Assembly (NCBI GenBank): GCA_046761005.1
Contig: JBHIFI010000021.1
Span: 1 to 32,637 of the forward strand
DNA length: 32,637 nucleotides
Direction: 5' to 3'
Source of the DNA: JAGMCJ01 sp046761005
GTDB taxonomy: Archaea > Thermoplasmatota > Thermoplasmata > RBG-16-68-12 > JAGMCJ01
Part shown: positions 7,495 through 14,311 of the stretch, in pieces
How the letters are laid out: each line of letters begins with the position of its first letter
Position numbering within the stretch: the stretch's first letter is position 1
Translations under genes and position numbers: made by a program
The notes under the pieces: model-generated
Told to the model about the DNA's origin: nothing
Seen by the model: only the letters and a program-made list of their open reading frames with translations
Database searches by the model: none

Positions 7495-8495
7495 ATGACT
7501 ATGTCAATCTCATGGCCGCAGAAGGAGCACTTGTTTTCCGTAAGGTTCATCTCACCCACACTAAATCCCCACCTCTCTATGACTGGCTTCCCGCAGTTGG
7601 GGCAGAATGTGTACTCCCTTGGATGAGGGGGTATGTTTCCCAAATAGACGTACTTGAGACCCTCGGACTGAGCAATCTCGTAGGATTCGTTGAGTGTCTC
7701 GATGGGAGTCATTCTACGGTCCCTCATCTTGTAATCAGGATGGAACCTCGAGAAGTGAACCGGGACGTTATCAGCAAGGTTCTCAACGACCCAGCGACAG
7801 AAGTCCCTCGTCTCTTCAGGGTTATCATTTTCACCTGGAACGATGAGCTTGGTCAGCTCGATATGTATTCCGAGTTCCTTAGCCAAGACGCAGGTGTCAA
7901 GGACTGGCTGAAGTCTTCCTTTGCAGAGCTTCCTATAGAAGTCCTCCGTGAAGGATTTGACATCTACATTCATCGCATCGAGGTATGGTGCTATCTCTCG
8001 CAGTGGGTCCTCATTGATGTAACCGTTGGTTACATACACCGAGTAGTATCCAGCTTCCTTGACCAGCTTGCTAGCGTCGAATGTGAACTCGTGCCATATG
8101 GAGGGCTCGTTGTACGTCCAAGCCACACCACTCGATCCATATCTCTCCACTAGAGGGAGGACCTCCTCAGGAGCTATATCCCTCATGGGAGTTGTCCCGA
8201 ACTTCACTTGCGATATGGTGTAGTTCTGGCAAAAGAGACACTTGAGGTTGCATCCAACCGTGCCGAAGGAAAGGACATGTGTCCCGGGATGAAAGTGATA
8301 GAGGGGCTTCTTTTCAATAGGATCATTTGCGACTGAGGAAGCCTTCCCGTAAATCAGGCTATGGAGCTTCCCGCCCATATTCTCTCTGACTCCGCAGAGA
8401 CCTTGCCTACCGTCACTTATCTTGCACGATACGGGGCAAAGAAGGCACTGAACCTTCGTGTCCTCCAGACCCTTCCAAAATCGGGCTTCTTTCAT
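7491..8495 (-). CDS. amrS: AmmeMemoRadiSam system radical SAM enzyme (AmrS-like)
   Basis: This is a 334-residue radical SAM protein formerly annotated as a pyruvate formate-lyase activating enzyme. The SAM cluster motif is CNLKCLFCQN (Cys82, 86, 89). An N-terminal cysteine set (CLLCPVSC, GLCGVREN) and the FHPGTHVLSFGTVGC block are hallmarks of the AmrS family. WTYNEPSIWHEF and IELTKLIVPGEND follow. The C-terminus adds a zinc-ribbon-like pair (CPNC and CSFCGHE). The family co-occurs with Memo and AMMECR1 proteins, neither of which is in this window. The frame is open to 8663, but family starts align with MKEARFW at 8495. A TATA-like box at 8570-8579 could instead give a leaderless GTG at 8546, adding 17 residues. 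It lies 70 nt downstream of thiL on the same strand. Confidence 0.88.
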   Translation of the reverse strand: MKEARFWKGLEDTKVQCLLCPVSCKISDGRQGLCGVRENMGGKLHSLIYGKASSVANDPIEKKPLYHFHPGTHVLSFGTVGCNLKCLFCQNYTISQVKFGTTPMRDIAPEEVLPLVERYGSSGVAWTYNEPSIWHEFTFDASKLVKEAGYYSVYVTNGYINEDPLREIAPYLDAMNVDVKSFTEDFYRKLCKGRLQPVLDTCVLAKELGIHIELTKLIVPGENDNPEETRDFCRWVVENLADNVPVHFSRFHPDYKMRDRRMTPIETLNESYEIAQSEGLKYVYLGNIPPHPREYTFCPNCGKPVIERWGFSVGEMNLTENKCSFCGHEIDIVI

Positions 8496-8565
8496 GTCAT
8501 TGCGATGAGACCTATGGAATAAACCGCCATGCCGGATACCCTTCACCAGCTTGTAATACGGAAAG

Positions 8566-9558
8566 TCAGTATTTAAATGATTTGAGCCTTGCTGGCGAGA
8601 GGTGCTCCCATCCCTTATTTGGGAGGGGATGCTCCTCCCCGCCCTTGACGATGATGTTCTCATCGGAATCGATGACCTCGCCTATCCGCCAAAGCCGTGA
8701 GCCCACCCGCTCAAGCGCCTGCTGTGCATCCTCGAGACTGTCCTTCTTGGCGGTGAAGAGGAGTTCATAATCCCCGCCAAAGAAGAGGACGAGGTCCTCG
8801 GGCGGGATATCTGGAAACGAGGAAAGCTCCTGAGGTTTGGGAATATCTTCGAATATGATTCTGAAGTGAGAACCGCCAAGCTCAGTCATCTGATGAAGCG
8901 ACGAGGCAAGGCCATCGGATACGTCCATACAGGCCGTTACGGTGCCTGAGGAGGAGAGAGCCATGCCGTCCTCGATTCTCGGGCGGGGCGTAAGGAGTGA
9001 AGACACAGCGTCATCGAGCTTTAGACCTCTCTTCAATGCGTAGAAGCCACAGGCGGCAAGACCCAGGGTACCGGTGATGCATATGTCGTCACCAACGTGC
9101 GAGCCTTTTCTTAGCAGAATCTGATTCTTGGGAACGGTCCCGATTGCGGTACCTGAGAGAGTGAACTCCTCGCTCTCCTTCGTGTCGCCTCCAAGAATGC
9201 CAATCCCAAATTCCGAGCAACATTTTTCCATACCGAGGACGCACTGCTTCAGATTCTCGTAGTCCATCTCTCTGGGCAATCCCAAGGCTATGAAAAAGCC
9301 CAGGGGTTTCCCGCCCATTGCAGCGATATCGCTCAGATTGATGGCCGTGATGTGCCATCCTGTCTGGAAGGGGGTCATTGCTTCTGGGATGTGAGTTTTT
9401 CTAGCCATCAAGTCCGTCGTGATGAGCAGATATGAATCTTCGAAGGGTATGGCCGCCGCATCATCACCCAGTCCCATACCCCACTCGGTTTCGGCGATAA
9501 GATTTCTGATACGCCTGACGATTTCTCTCTCGCCCATGTCCTCCAACCTGGTGGGCAT
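8566..9558 (-). CDS. thiL: Thiamine-monophosphate kinase
   Basis: ThiL phosphorylates thiamine monophosphate to thiamine diphosphate in the last step of cofactor synthesis. The 330-residue length is typical. Family motifs appear in order: MGLGDDAAAI near residue 30, LITTDLMARKTHIP (the TTD-x-x-x-x-x-x-H metal/substrate block), AINLSDIAAMGGKPLGFF, GGDTKESE, CMDVSDGLASSL and FFGGDYELLF. These Asp-rich motifs bind Mg-ATP in the PurM/ThiL fold. The ATG at 9558 has no SD but sits about 26 nt from a TTTTTTATC box, consistent with a leaderless message. No other thiamine gene is present, so the location gives no pathway context. It is divergent from the tRNA-Gly gene. Confidence 0.95.
   Translation of the reverse strand: MPTRLEDMGEREIVRRIRNLIAETEWGMGLGDDAAAIPFEDSYLLITTDLMARKTHIPEAMTPFQTGWHITAINLSDIAAMGGKPLGFFIALGLPREMDYENLKQCVLGMEKCCSEFGIGILGGDTKESEEFTLSGTAIGTVPKNQILLRKGSHVGDDICITGTLGLAACGFYALKRGLKLDDAVSSLLTPRPRIEDGMALSSSGTVTACMDVSDGLASSLHQMTELGGSHFRIIFEDIPKPQELSSFPDIPPEDLVLFFGGDYELLFTAKKDSLEDAQQALERVGSRLWRIGEVIDSDENIIVKGGEEHPLPNKGWEHLSPARLKSFKY
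8570..8579 (-). promoter_or_regulatory. TATA-like box inside the 3' end of thiL, for amrS
   Basis: The minus strand reads CATTTAAATAC. It overlaps the last codons of thiL and lies about 26 nt before GTG 8546, suggesting amrS can be transcribed separately. Confidence 0.35.
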
Positions 9559-9580
9559 CCTGTGATTAATGGTTCGCTAT

Positions 9581-9590
9581 GATAAAAAAC
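9581..9590 (-). promoter_or_regulatory. TATA-like box for thiL
   Basis: The minus strand reads GTTTTTTATC, centred about 27 nt before the ATG at 9558. Confidence 0.45.
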
Positions 9591-9648
9591 TGTTCTCATG
9601 TTTTTGAAACGATGTTACATTCTCGTGGCTACGGAACCCTCGACCCGC

Positions 9649-9660
9649 AAAAATTTAAGT
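9649..9660 (+). promoter_or_regulatory. TATA-like box for tRNA-Gly
   Basis: AAAAATTTAAGT follows a GC-rich CGACCCGC segment and lies about 30 nt upstream of the first base of the tRNA. Confidence 0.5.
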
Positions 9661-9684
9661 GTTGCGAGCGGTATCCAAAACCAA

Positions 9685-9758
9685 GCGGGCATAGTGTAGT
9701 CTGGTTATCACTTGAGCTTGCCAAGCTCATAACTCGGGTTCAAATCCCGGTGCCCGCA
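9685..9758 (+). tRNA. tRNA-Gly (anticodon GCC)
   Basis: This is a complete 74-nt cloverleaf without intron. The acceptor GCGGGCA (9685-9691) pairs with TGCCCGC (9751-9757), with discriminator A at 9758 and no encoded CCA. The anticodon stem TGAGC/GCTCA encloses the loop TTGCCAA, anticodon GCC. The T arm is CGGG-TTCAAAT-CCCG. Its last 37 nt recur in degenerate form at 10547-10583. Confidence 0.95.
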
Positions 9759-10008
9759 CTAGCTTGTCACGTACGGAGTGGTGCCTCGCAGCCATTTCGA
9801 TGACTGGTTCCGCTGCAAAGCTTGCCATACCCCGCGGCGCGTCCAGCAAGAACCAGTGACTGGACTTTTCTCAGTGTCAACTCTGACAGAAAAACCAAAG
9901 TGCGATATCTCCGTCGATACTGCTTCATTCGGTTCCTATCATGCTTCGCACAACACTTCTTCCCAACTCAGCTGCTTGAAATGGAACAACCATTCCACTT
10001 AATCGTCA
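9759..10008 (+). other. Non-coding stretch after tRNA-Gly with inverted repeats
   Basis: No convincing gene is present; two open frames on plus have poor composition and no start signals. Inverted repeats are visible: ACTGGTTC (9803-9810) against GAACCAGT (9850-9857), and GTCCAG (9841-9846) against CTGGAC (9860-9865). The second is followed directly by TTTT, like a terminator hairpin reading away from the tRNA. The stretch lies inside the interval bounded by the tRNA and its partial copy. Confidence 0.45.
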
Positions 10009-10209
10009 CTACCCGATGAGTTCTATCCCCATCTTTGTAGCTCTGGATATTAGGACGTTTACATAACCTTCAATCCCGATTGCCTCCAAAATCTCCGCTC
10101 GCTTCTCATCGCCCTCGCGCCGCGCAGTGTCGATCTCTTTTCGCCATGCCAGTCGCAGTGTAGCATATTGCTCTCTCGTGAGCTTGACTACAAGCTCCTC
10201 TTCAGGCAT
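10009..10209 (-). CDS. Small charged hypothetical protein (66 aa)
   Basis: I do not recognise the family. The product is a short, highly charged, mostly helical protein: it begins MPEEELVVKLTREQYATLRL, has a Lys/Arg/Glu-rich middle (REGDEKRAEILEAIG) and a hydrophobic end (YVNVLISRATKMGIEL). The ATG at 10209 overlaps the end of the upstream small gene by 8 nt, so the two form a coupled pair. A longer frame to 10272 exists, but it would run deep into the upstream gene. Both genes sit between tRNA-Gly and its partial copy and may be cargo of a small integrated element. A toxin-antitoxin-like pair is possible but unsupported by any motif in this member. Confidence 0.6.
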   Translation of the reverse strand: MPEEELVVKLTREQYATLRLAWRKEIDTARREGDEKRAEILEAIGIEGYVNVLISRATKMGIELIG

Positions 10210-10402
10210 CCTTGGACTTCTCCGCGATATCGCTAGCCATCTTGAAAATGACCCAGCCCGCAAAGGCCCCAAGTCCCATGGCCGCCAGCATTCCGAGGGT
10301 TTCGAGGTCGCTCTTCTTCTTGGCCTGAGCGGCGTATTGTTCTTTCAGTGCAACTAGCTGGTTGTAAGCGTCTTCGGTAATGCGGATACTCTTGTATTGC
10401 AC
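10202..10402 (-). CDS. Small protein with RHH-like N-terminus and one membrane helix (66 aa)
   Basis: The N-terminus (YKSIRITEDAYNQLVALKEQ) resembles the strand-helix opening of VapB-type ribbon-helix-helix antitoxins. It is followed by a Lys-rich linker and one hydrophobic helix (LGMLAAMGLGAFAGWVIF), then a short charged tail. An RHH-like domain joined to a membrane segment is unusual, and the RHH assignment is only a resemblance. The GTG at 10402 is chosen because GAGGTGA lies 7 nt upstream; the frame is open to GTG 10438. It is the first gene of a two-gene unit with the 66-residue charged protein. Confidence 0.6.
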   Translation of the reverse strand: MQYKSIRITEDAYNQLVALKEQYAAQAKKKSDLETLGMLAAMGLGAFAGWVIFKMASDIAEKSKDA

Positions 10403-10409
10403 CAAAGTC

Positions 10410-10445
10410 TCACCTCGTGTATATACATAAGAAATCACTTATTTG
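10410..10445 (-). promoter_or_regulatory. SD and AT-rich promoter region of the small gene pair
   Basis: GAGGTGA (10416-10410) is a strong SD. Two TATA-like blocks lie upstream on minus, TTATGTATAT (10430-10421) and CAAATAAGTG (10445-10436). Only the latter leaves the SD inside the transcript. Confidence 0.4.
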
Positions 10446-10546
10446 AGACTTACGGATGACTCTTAGCGTATATTATAGAACACATGCAGTTTCGAAGCTC
10501 GAATTTGCAACGAGATTGGTCTCCCTCAAGAACAGTCAGGAAGGAA

Positions 10547-10583
10547 CAAGCTCATAACCCGCGCTAGAAACCCGGTGCCCGCA
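10547..10583 (+). repeat. Degenerate copy of the 3' half of tRNA-Gly (attachment-site-like)
   Basis: Ungapped comparison with 9722-9758 gives 31 identical of 37 positions. The first 12 bases (CAAGCTCATAAC) and last 13 (CCCGGTGCCCGCA) are perfect, while the T-arm positions between have drifted so the T stem no longer pairs. There is no 5' half. A direct repeat of a tRNA 3' end is the usual footprint of tRNA-targeted integration. Confidence 0.75.
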
Positions 10584-10663
10584 TTTCTGTTTTCCCGCAA
10601 GAAGTTCACGACTACCCACATTTGAGAAGCGACATCATCCTGACCATTGTGCTTCAAACAATT

Positions 10664-12607
10664 CTAGAGGTGGCTCAATATTTGAAACGCTATTCCGCCG
10701 ACAAGAATCGCGAAAGTAAGCTCGATGAATGTGATTATCGCAGCCTTTCGCGGTCCGATCTCCCTCACCATCGTCGCTATAGTCGCAACGCAGGGAATGT
10801 AGAGCATCACGACTATCGTGAACACAACCATCTGGACGGGACTAAGGGCAGTCGCTAGGCTCGTCGGTGCGATCACGGCAGCGAGCATAATGAGCGTCAG
10901 CTCCTTCCTCAGTATCCCGAATATCAGAACAACGCCAACGACCGCAGGAAGACCGAGCCACGTAACGGTCACCGGACTCATAGCATTGTTGATACCATCG
11001 AACAGTCCGGCGAGAGATATGACCTGAATGATTATCGAGACAATGATGAGATAAGGGAAAGCGATGACGATGAAATCCTTGAGCCTGCTCCATGTCTGAA
11101 GCAGAACCGTCTTCAGAGAGGGCCATCTGTAAGATGGAACCTCCATGATCAGCCCCATCGGCTCTCCGGGCACCGCCTTGAATGCCAGTCTGCCTAGAAG
11201 GATTAAGATGATGAAATTGAGAACATAGATTCCGAGAGCGTGAAGGAAGCCGAGATAGGTTCCCACGACTCCCAGTATGACGACGGTCGTCGCCGCGCAA
11301 GGAACCAGGGTGACCACGAAGACTGCTATCAGTCTCTCCCTCTCCGTCTCCATGATCCTGCATCCCATGCATGCGGGAACGTTGCAGCCAAAGCCAAGAA
11401 TGAGCGGTATGAACGCCTTTCCGTGCAGTCCGATTTTGTGCATGAGCCTATCCATTAGGAAGGCCACGCGCGGCAAGTATCCAGATCCCTCAAGGAAGGC
11501 GAGAATAAGAAAGAAGGGAATCAGGTAGGGCAGAGCGATGGAAACGCCCGCCAGAATGCCCTCTATCAGTCCTTTCCACACGAACATCGAAACCTGAGTT
11601 CTATCGAATGCATCGTAGAATGAGCTCTCGACTCCAGAAAATGCATCAATGAGAGCACTGGATAGCAAGTCACCCACGATGAATATGAGGGAGAAGAGTC
11701 CGAGAAGCACTAACCCCATGATGAGATATCCCGTCACTCTGTTCATCGTGAGAGCGTCTATCTTCTCGCTGAGCGGTGGGCGCACCTCTCTCGTCGGCCT
11801 TGCTACTCTCCTGAATATCTGACCCGCGATTCGATATCTCTCGCCTGCAATAACGCTCTGAGAGGAGTCTCCTAACCTGCTCTCGATCTCCTCAGAAAGA
11901 ATCCTGGCTGCAACGACGACACTCTCATCAAGTTCCTCCATACCAGAGAGGACCTGATCGTCACCCTCGAGCATCTTTATCGACATCCACCTCGGCGGAA
12001 AGCCCGTGTCGTGGTCAGAAACGACTGACTCGAGTTTCTCGATTCTCCTCTCCAATTCGGAGGAGTACCCGGGAATCTTCGGCTTTGAAGCCGCCCGCTC
12101 AGCTATTTCGATAGACTGGGCTAGGAGGTCATGGATGCCTTCCCCCCTGGTCGCAACGGTCGGAACAATTGGAACACCGAGCTCCTTTCCAAGAGCATCG
12201 ATGTCTATCTCCCACCCCTTCTTCTTGAGGAGGTCCATTTGGTTGAGAGCGATAACGAGAGGCGCCTCGAGTTCCAAGAGCTGCAGCGTCAGAAACAGAT
12301 TCCTCTCAAGAGAAGTGGCATCGACGACATTTATGACGACATCTGGCTTCTCGAGAGCGATGTAGTCCCTTGATATTACTTCCTCTATGGAGAAAGAGAA
12401 GAGGGAGTATATTCCCGGGAGATCGATCACGTTTATCTCATAGTCCTCGAAATGGAGCTTTCCCTCTGCCTTCTCAACGGTTTTTCCAGGCCAGTTTCCA
12501 ACCTTCTGATGGAGCCCTGTCAGCTCATTGAATAGAACACTCTTGCCAACGTTGGGGTTTCCCGCCAGAGCGATTCTCAGCGTCCTCAATATCTCAGCTC
12601 GCTTCAA
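10664..12607 (-). CDS. feoB: Ferrous iron transporter FeoB
   Basis: FeoB imports Fe2+ across the cytoplasmic membrane. The 647-residue product opens with a G domain: G1 AGNPNVGKSVLFNELTG (about 14-30), the NWPGKTVEKAEG region, G3 VIDLPGIYS, and G4 ALNQMD. A GDI-like helical region follows, then a membrane domain of about eight to ten helices. This contains the two Gate-type motifs: FGCNVPACMGCRIM with RERLIAVFVVTLVPCAA, and a second copy including ILRKELTLIM. The TTG start at 12607 overlaps the regulator gene by 14 nt; TTG 12589 is an alternative. No separate FeoA or FeoC gene follows; the FeoA-like domain is fused to the upstream regulator. Confidence 0.95.
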   Translation of the reverse strand: MKRAEILRTLRIALAGNPNVGKSVLFNELTGLHQKVGNWPGKTVEKAEGKLHFEDYEINVIDLPGIYSLFSFSIEEVISRDYIALEKPDVVINVVDATSLERNLFLTLQLLELEAPLVIALNQMDLLKKKGWEIDIDALGKELGVPIVPTVATRGEGIHDLLAQSIEIAERAASKPKIPGYSSELERRIEKLESVVSDHDTGFPPRWMSIKMLEGDDQVLSGMEELDESVVVAARILSEEIESRLGDSSQSVIAGERYRIAGQIFRRVARPTREVRPPLSEKIDALTMNRVTGYLIMGLVLLGLFSLIFIVGDLLSSALIDAFSGVESSFYDAFDRTQVSMFVWKGLIEGILAGVSIALPYLIPFFLILAFLEGSGYLPRVAFLMDRLMHKIGLHGKAFIPLILGFGCNVPACMGCRIMETERERLIAVFVVTLVPCAATTVVILGVVGTYLGFLHALGIYVLNFIILILLGRLAFKAVPGEPMGLIMEVPSYRWPSLKTVLLQTWSRLKDFIVIAFPYLIIVSIIIQVISLAGLFDGINNAMSPVTVTWLGLPAVVGVVLIFGILRKELTLIMLAAVIAPTSLATALSPVQMVVFTIVVMLYIPCVATIATMVREIGPRKAAIITFIELTFAILVGGIAFQILSHL

Positions 12608-13289
12608 CGAATATCTTTGAAGCCACTCCCCACCCGATGGCTATGTTGTAGCCCTTGAGGTCGAGCTGCATCGGGCCGCGTCCTGTTTTTCTCCTTATTC
12701 GTACGACGGTATCCCTCGTGAATCCCATCTCAGCGAGTCTGCGGCAAAGCCCCCTGCCGGCGCGAATGAAAGCAACTTTGCATCTAGAGCCCTCTGGGAG
12801 TGTTGCGAGAGGTACGAGGCCCGCCCTTTTTCTGGGGTTCTTTTTCTGCTCTTCCTCGCACTCCTGGCAGCTAAAGACATCCCTCTCGCAAGGGGGAATG
12901 GGTGAGCCGTCGTCAGGGCATTCAGCAGGATGCTTCAGATGCCTACATATGGCGTCCTCAGTCTCAGGCGATATTGCATGTTCAAGTCTGCATGCCTCCT
13001 CGTGAACCTTGTCTTTCTTGATTCTGAGGACATCGTGAAGGAATCTTTCTACGAGCCTATGGCGCCTTGCTAGTCTCTTCCCCTCCATCAGGCCCTTCTT
13101 GGTCAATGTGACGCCCTTGTACGGTTCATATTTGACGTAGCCTCTCTTTGACAGCCTCTGGAGCATCTCCGTTACGCTCGCGGGTGCCAAGCCAAGCCCC
13201 ACCGCAATCTCAGTCGTCCGTGCTGGCTTGCCATTTCTCGTGAGTTTGTACAATAGTTCCAGATACTCATCAGCCTGCTCGGTTCTCAT
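12594..13289 (-). CDS. DtxR/MntR-family metalloregulator with Cys-rich segment and FeoA-like domain
   Basis: This 231-residue regulator is the first gene of the feo operon. An N-terminal winged helix (TTEIAVGLGLAPASVTEMLQ, RGYVKYEPYKGVTLTKKG) precedes the metal-binding/dimerisation helices with RRHRLVERFLHDVL, HEEACRLEHAIS and CRHLKHPAECPDDG. A Cys-rich segment follows (CPDDG, PPC, CQEC) that could hold a metal or cluster. The C-terminal 75 residues (PLATLPEGSRCKVAF, RRLAEMGFTRDTVVRI, NIAIGWGVASKIFV) are a FeoA-like SH3 domain. DtxR proteins bind operators when loaded with Fe2+ or Mn2+, so repression of feoB under iron sufficiency is expected (inference). ATG 13289 lies about 28 nt from a TATA-like box, suggesting leaderless initiation. 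Confidence 0.92.
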   Translation of the reverse strand: MRTEQADEYLELLYKLTRNGKPARTTEIAVGLGLAPASVTEMLQRLSKRGYVKYEPYKGVTLTKKGLMEGKRLARRHRLVERFLHDVLRIKKDKVHEEACRLEHAISPETEDAICRHLKHPAECPDDGSPIPPCERDVFSCQECEEEQKKNPRKRAGLVPLATLPEGSRCKVAFIRAGRGLCRRLAEMGFTRDTVVRIRRKTGRGPMQLDLKGYNIAIGWGVASKIFVEAS

Positions 13290-13310
13290 GATTAGTACAT
13301 GGAAGGCCGT

Positions 13311-13323
13311 CGTTATTAATTTT
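13311..13323 (-). promoter_or_regulatory. TATA-like box of the feo operon
   Basis: The minus strand reads AAAATTAATAACG, about 28 nt before ATG 13289. An imperfect palindrome with CATG ends spans about 13287-13301, at the expected transcription start, and could be an autoregulatory operator; it is too degenerate to claim. Confidence 0.4.
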
Positions 13324-13453
13324 TCGTATATCCTAAATCCTTCTCTCCGCCCTCAGGAATCGGAAAGTCGACAGACTCTCTTCCCATTATCATCGATGAC
13401 TTTCAGGTCAACACTTTCTAATACGGAGAGCGGAACTTCGGGTCGTGATTTGA

Positions 13454-14299
13454 ATGAGAAAATCCGCTGTTCTGGCTCTGCTTTTAGGGCTGTCCTTCTT
13501 GGCGGGATCAGCACTTGCCGACTACAACAAGGATTACAGCGACCCCACGGGGGACGTCACCCACTCCAGCATAGATATCACTAGGGTCAAGTCAATGGAT
13601 ATGGGTACCACTTTGCTTCTTGAGATGTGGGTTGCTGACACTCCCGAAATATCAGAATATGCCACCTATGCGTGGTATGCTAATGACATGACTTCCGGGA
13701 TATATGTGTTCTATATGAATGGAATGGGAATGTTCTATTATGAAGGTGGCTTCAGCCTCATAACCGTCAACGTCGAGGGGAACAGACTAGATGTGACAGT
13801 CGATAAGACCCATCTTCCTATCCCAGCAACATTCGATTTGATTGGAATGACCACATACTCGTGGAATGAGAGTTACGAGTTCGATATGTGTCCCGACACA
13901 ATATCTGATATCGATTCGGACCATGATGGTCTACCCGATTGGTGGGAGATCGAGCATTTTGAGAATCTTAACCAGGGACCTCACGATGATCCCGACGGAG
14001 ACGGCTACACAAATATGCAGGAGTATAACGCGGGAACCGATCCCGTGGATCCGCATGATTATCCTGAGACCGGAAATGGAGGGGGCGACGCTGCTCCACT
14101 CAACATGATGTGGATAATCCTGCCTCTCATCATGATAATCATAATCCTCGCGATTGCTGTTCTTCTTCTCTTGAGAAGGAAAAAGCCGTCACCCGCCTAC
14201 CCACCACAGTATCTGCCTGGACAATATCCTCCGCCCGGTGAACAGCCCCCACCCAGGCAACATCCGCCCCCGCCGCAACCTCCACCTCCGGGGCAGTAG
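13454..14299 (+). CDS. Membrane-anchored surface protein with Ca-binding-type repeat and proline-rich tail
   Basis: This 281-residue protein has a signal peptide (residues 1-22, ending SALA). Its extracellular beta-rich domain (about 23-148) is rich in Met, Tyr and Trp. Residues 153-201 form a thrombospondin-type-3-like calcium motif (DIDSDHDGLPDWWE, then DDPDGDGYTNMQEYNAGTDP). A transmembrane helix (218-240) is followed by RRKK and a cytoplasmic tail of about 37 residues that is roughly half proline. The RRKK after the helix puts the tail inside the cell. The ATG follows a GTGATTTG stretch, with a TATA-like TTCTAATACG about 30 nt upstream. It converges on rfcS with a 12-nt gap. Function unknown; a surface attachment or sensing role is a guess. 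Confidence 0.85.
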   Translation: MRKSAVLALLLGLSFLAGSALADYNKDYSDPTGDVTHSSIDITRVKSMDMGTTLLLEMWVADTPEISEYATYAWYANDMTSGIYVFYMNGMGMFYYEGGFSLITVNVEGNRLDVTVDKTHLPIPATFDLIGMTTYSWNESYEFDMCPDTISDIDSDHDGLPDWWEIEHFENLNQGPHDDPDGDGYTNMQEYNAGTDPVDPHDYPETGNGGGDAAPLNMMWIILPLIMIIIILAIAVLLLLRRKKPSPAYPPQYLPGQYPPPGEQPPPRQHPPPPQPPPPGQ

Positions 14300-14311
14300 T
14301 GATCTAGAAGA

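Noticed and set aside
9778..10019. Two plus-strand frames of 65-74 codons after tRNA-Gly
   Set aside because: No SD or plausible promoter beyond that of the tRNA, poor composition, and they overlap each other and the inverted repeats.
10842..11372. 176-codon minus frame inside feoB
   Set aside because: It is an alternative frame of the FeoB membrane domain; feoB itself is intact through this stretch, so it is not a frameshifted fragment.
13287..13301. CATG-bounded palindrome as a DtxR operator
   Set aside because: Only the ends pair well; without known operators from this lineage the match is too weak to annotate.
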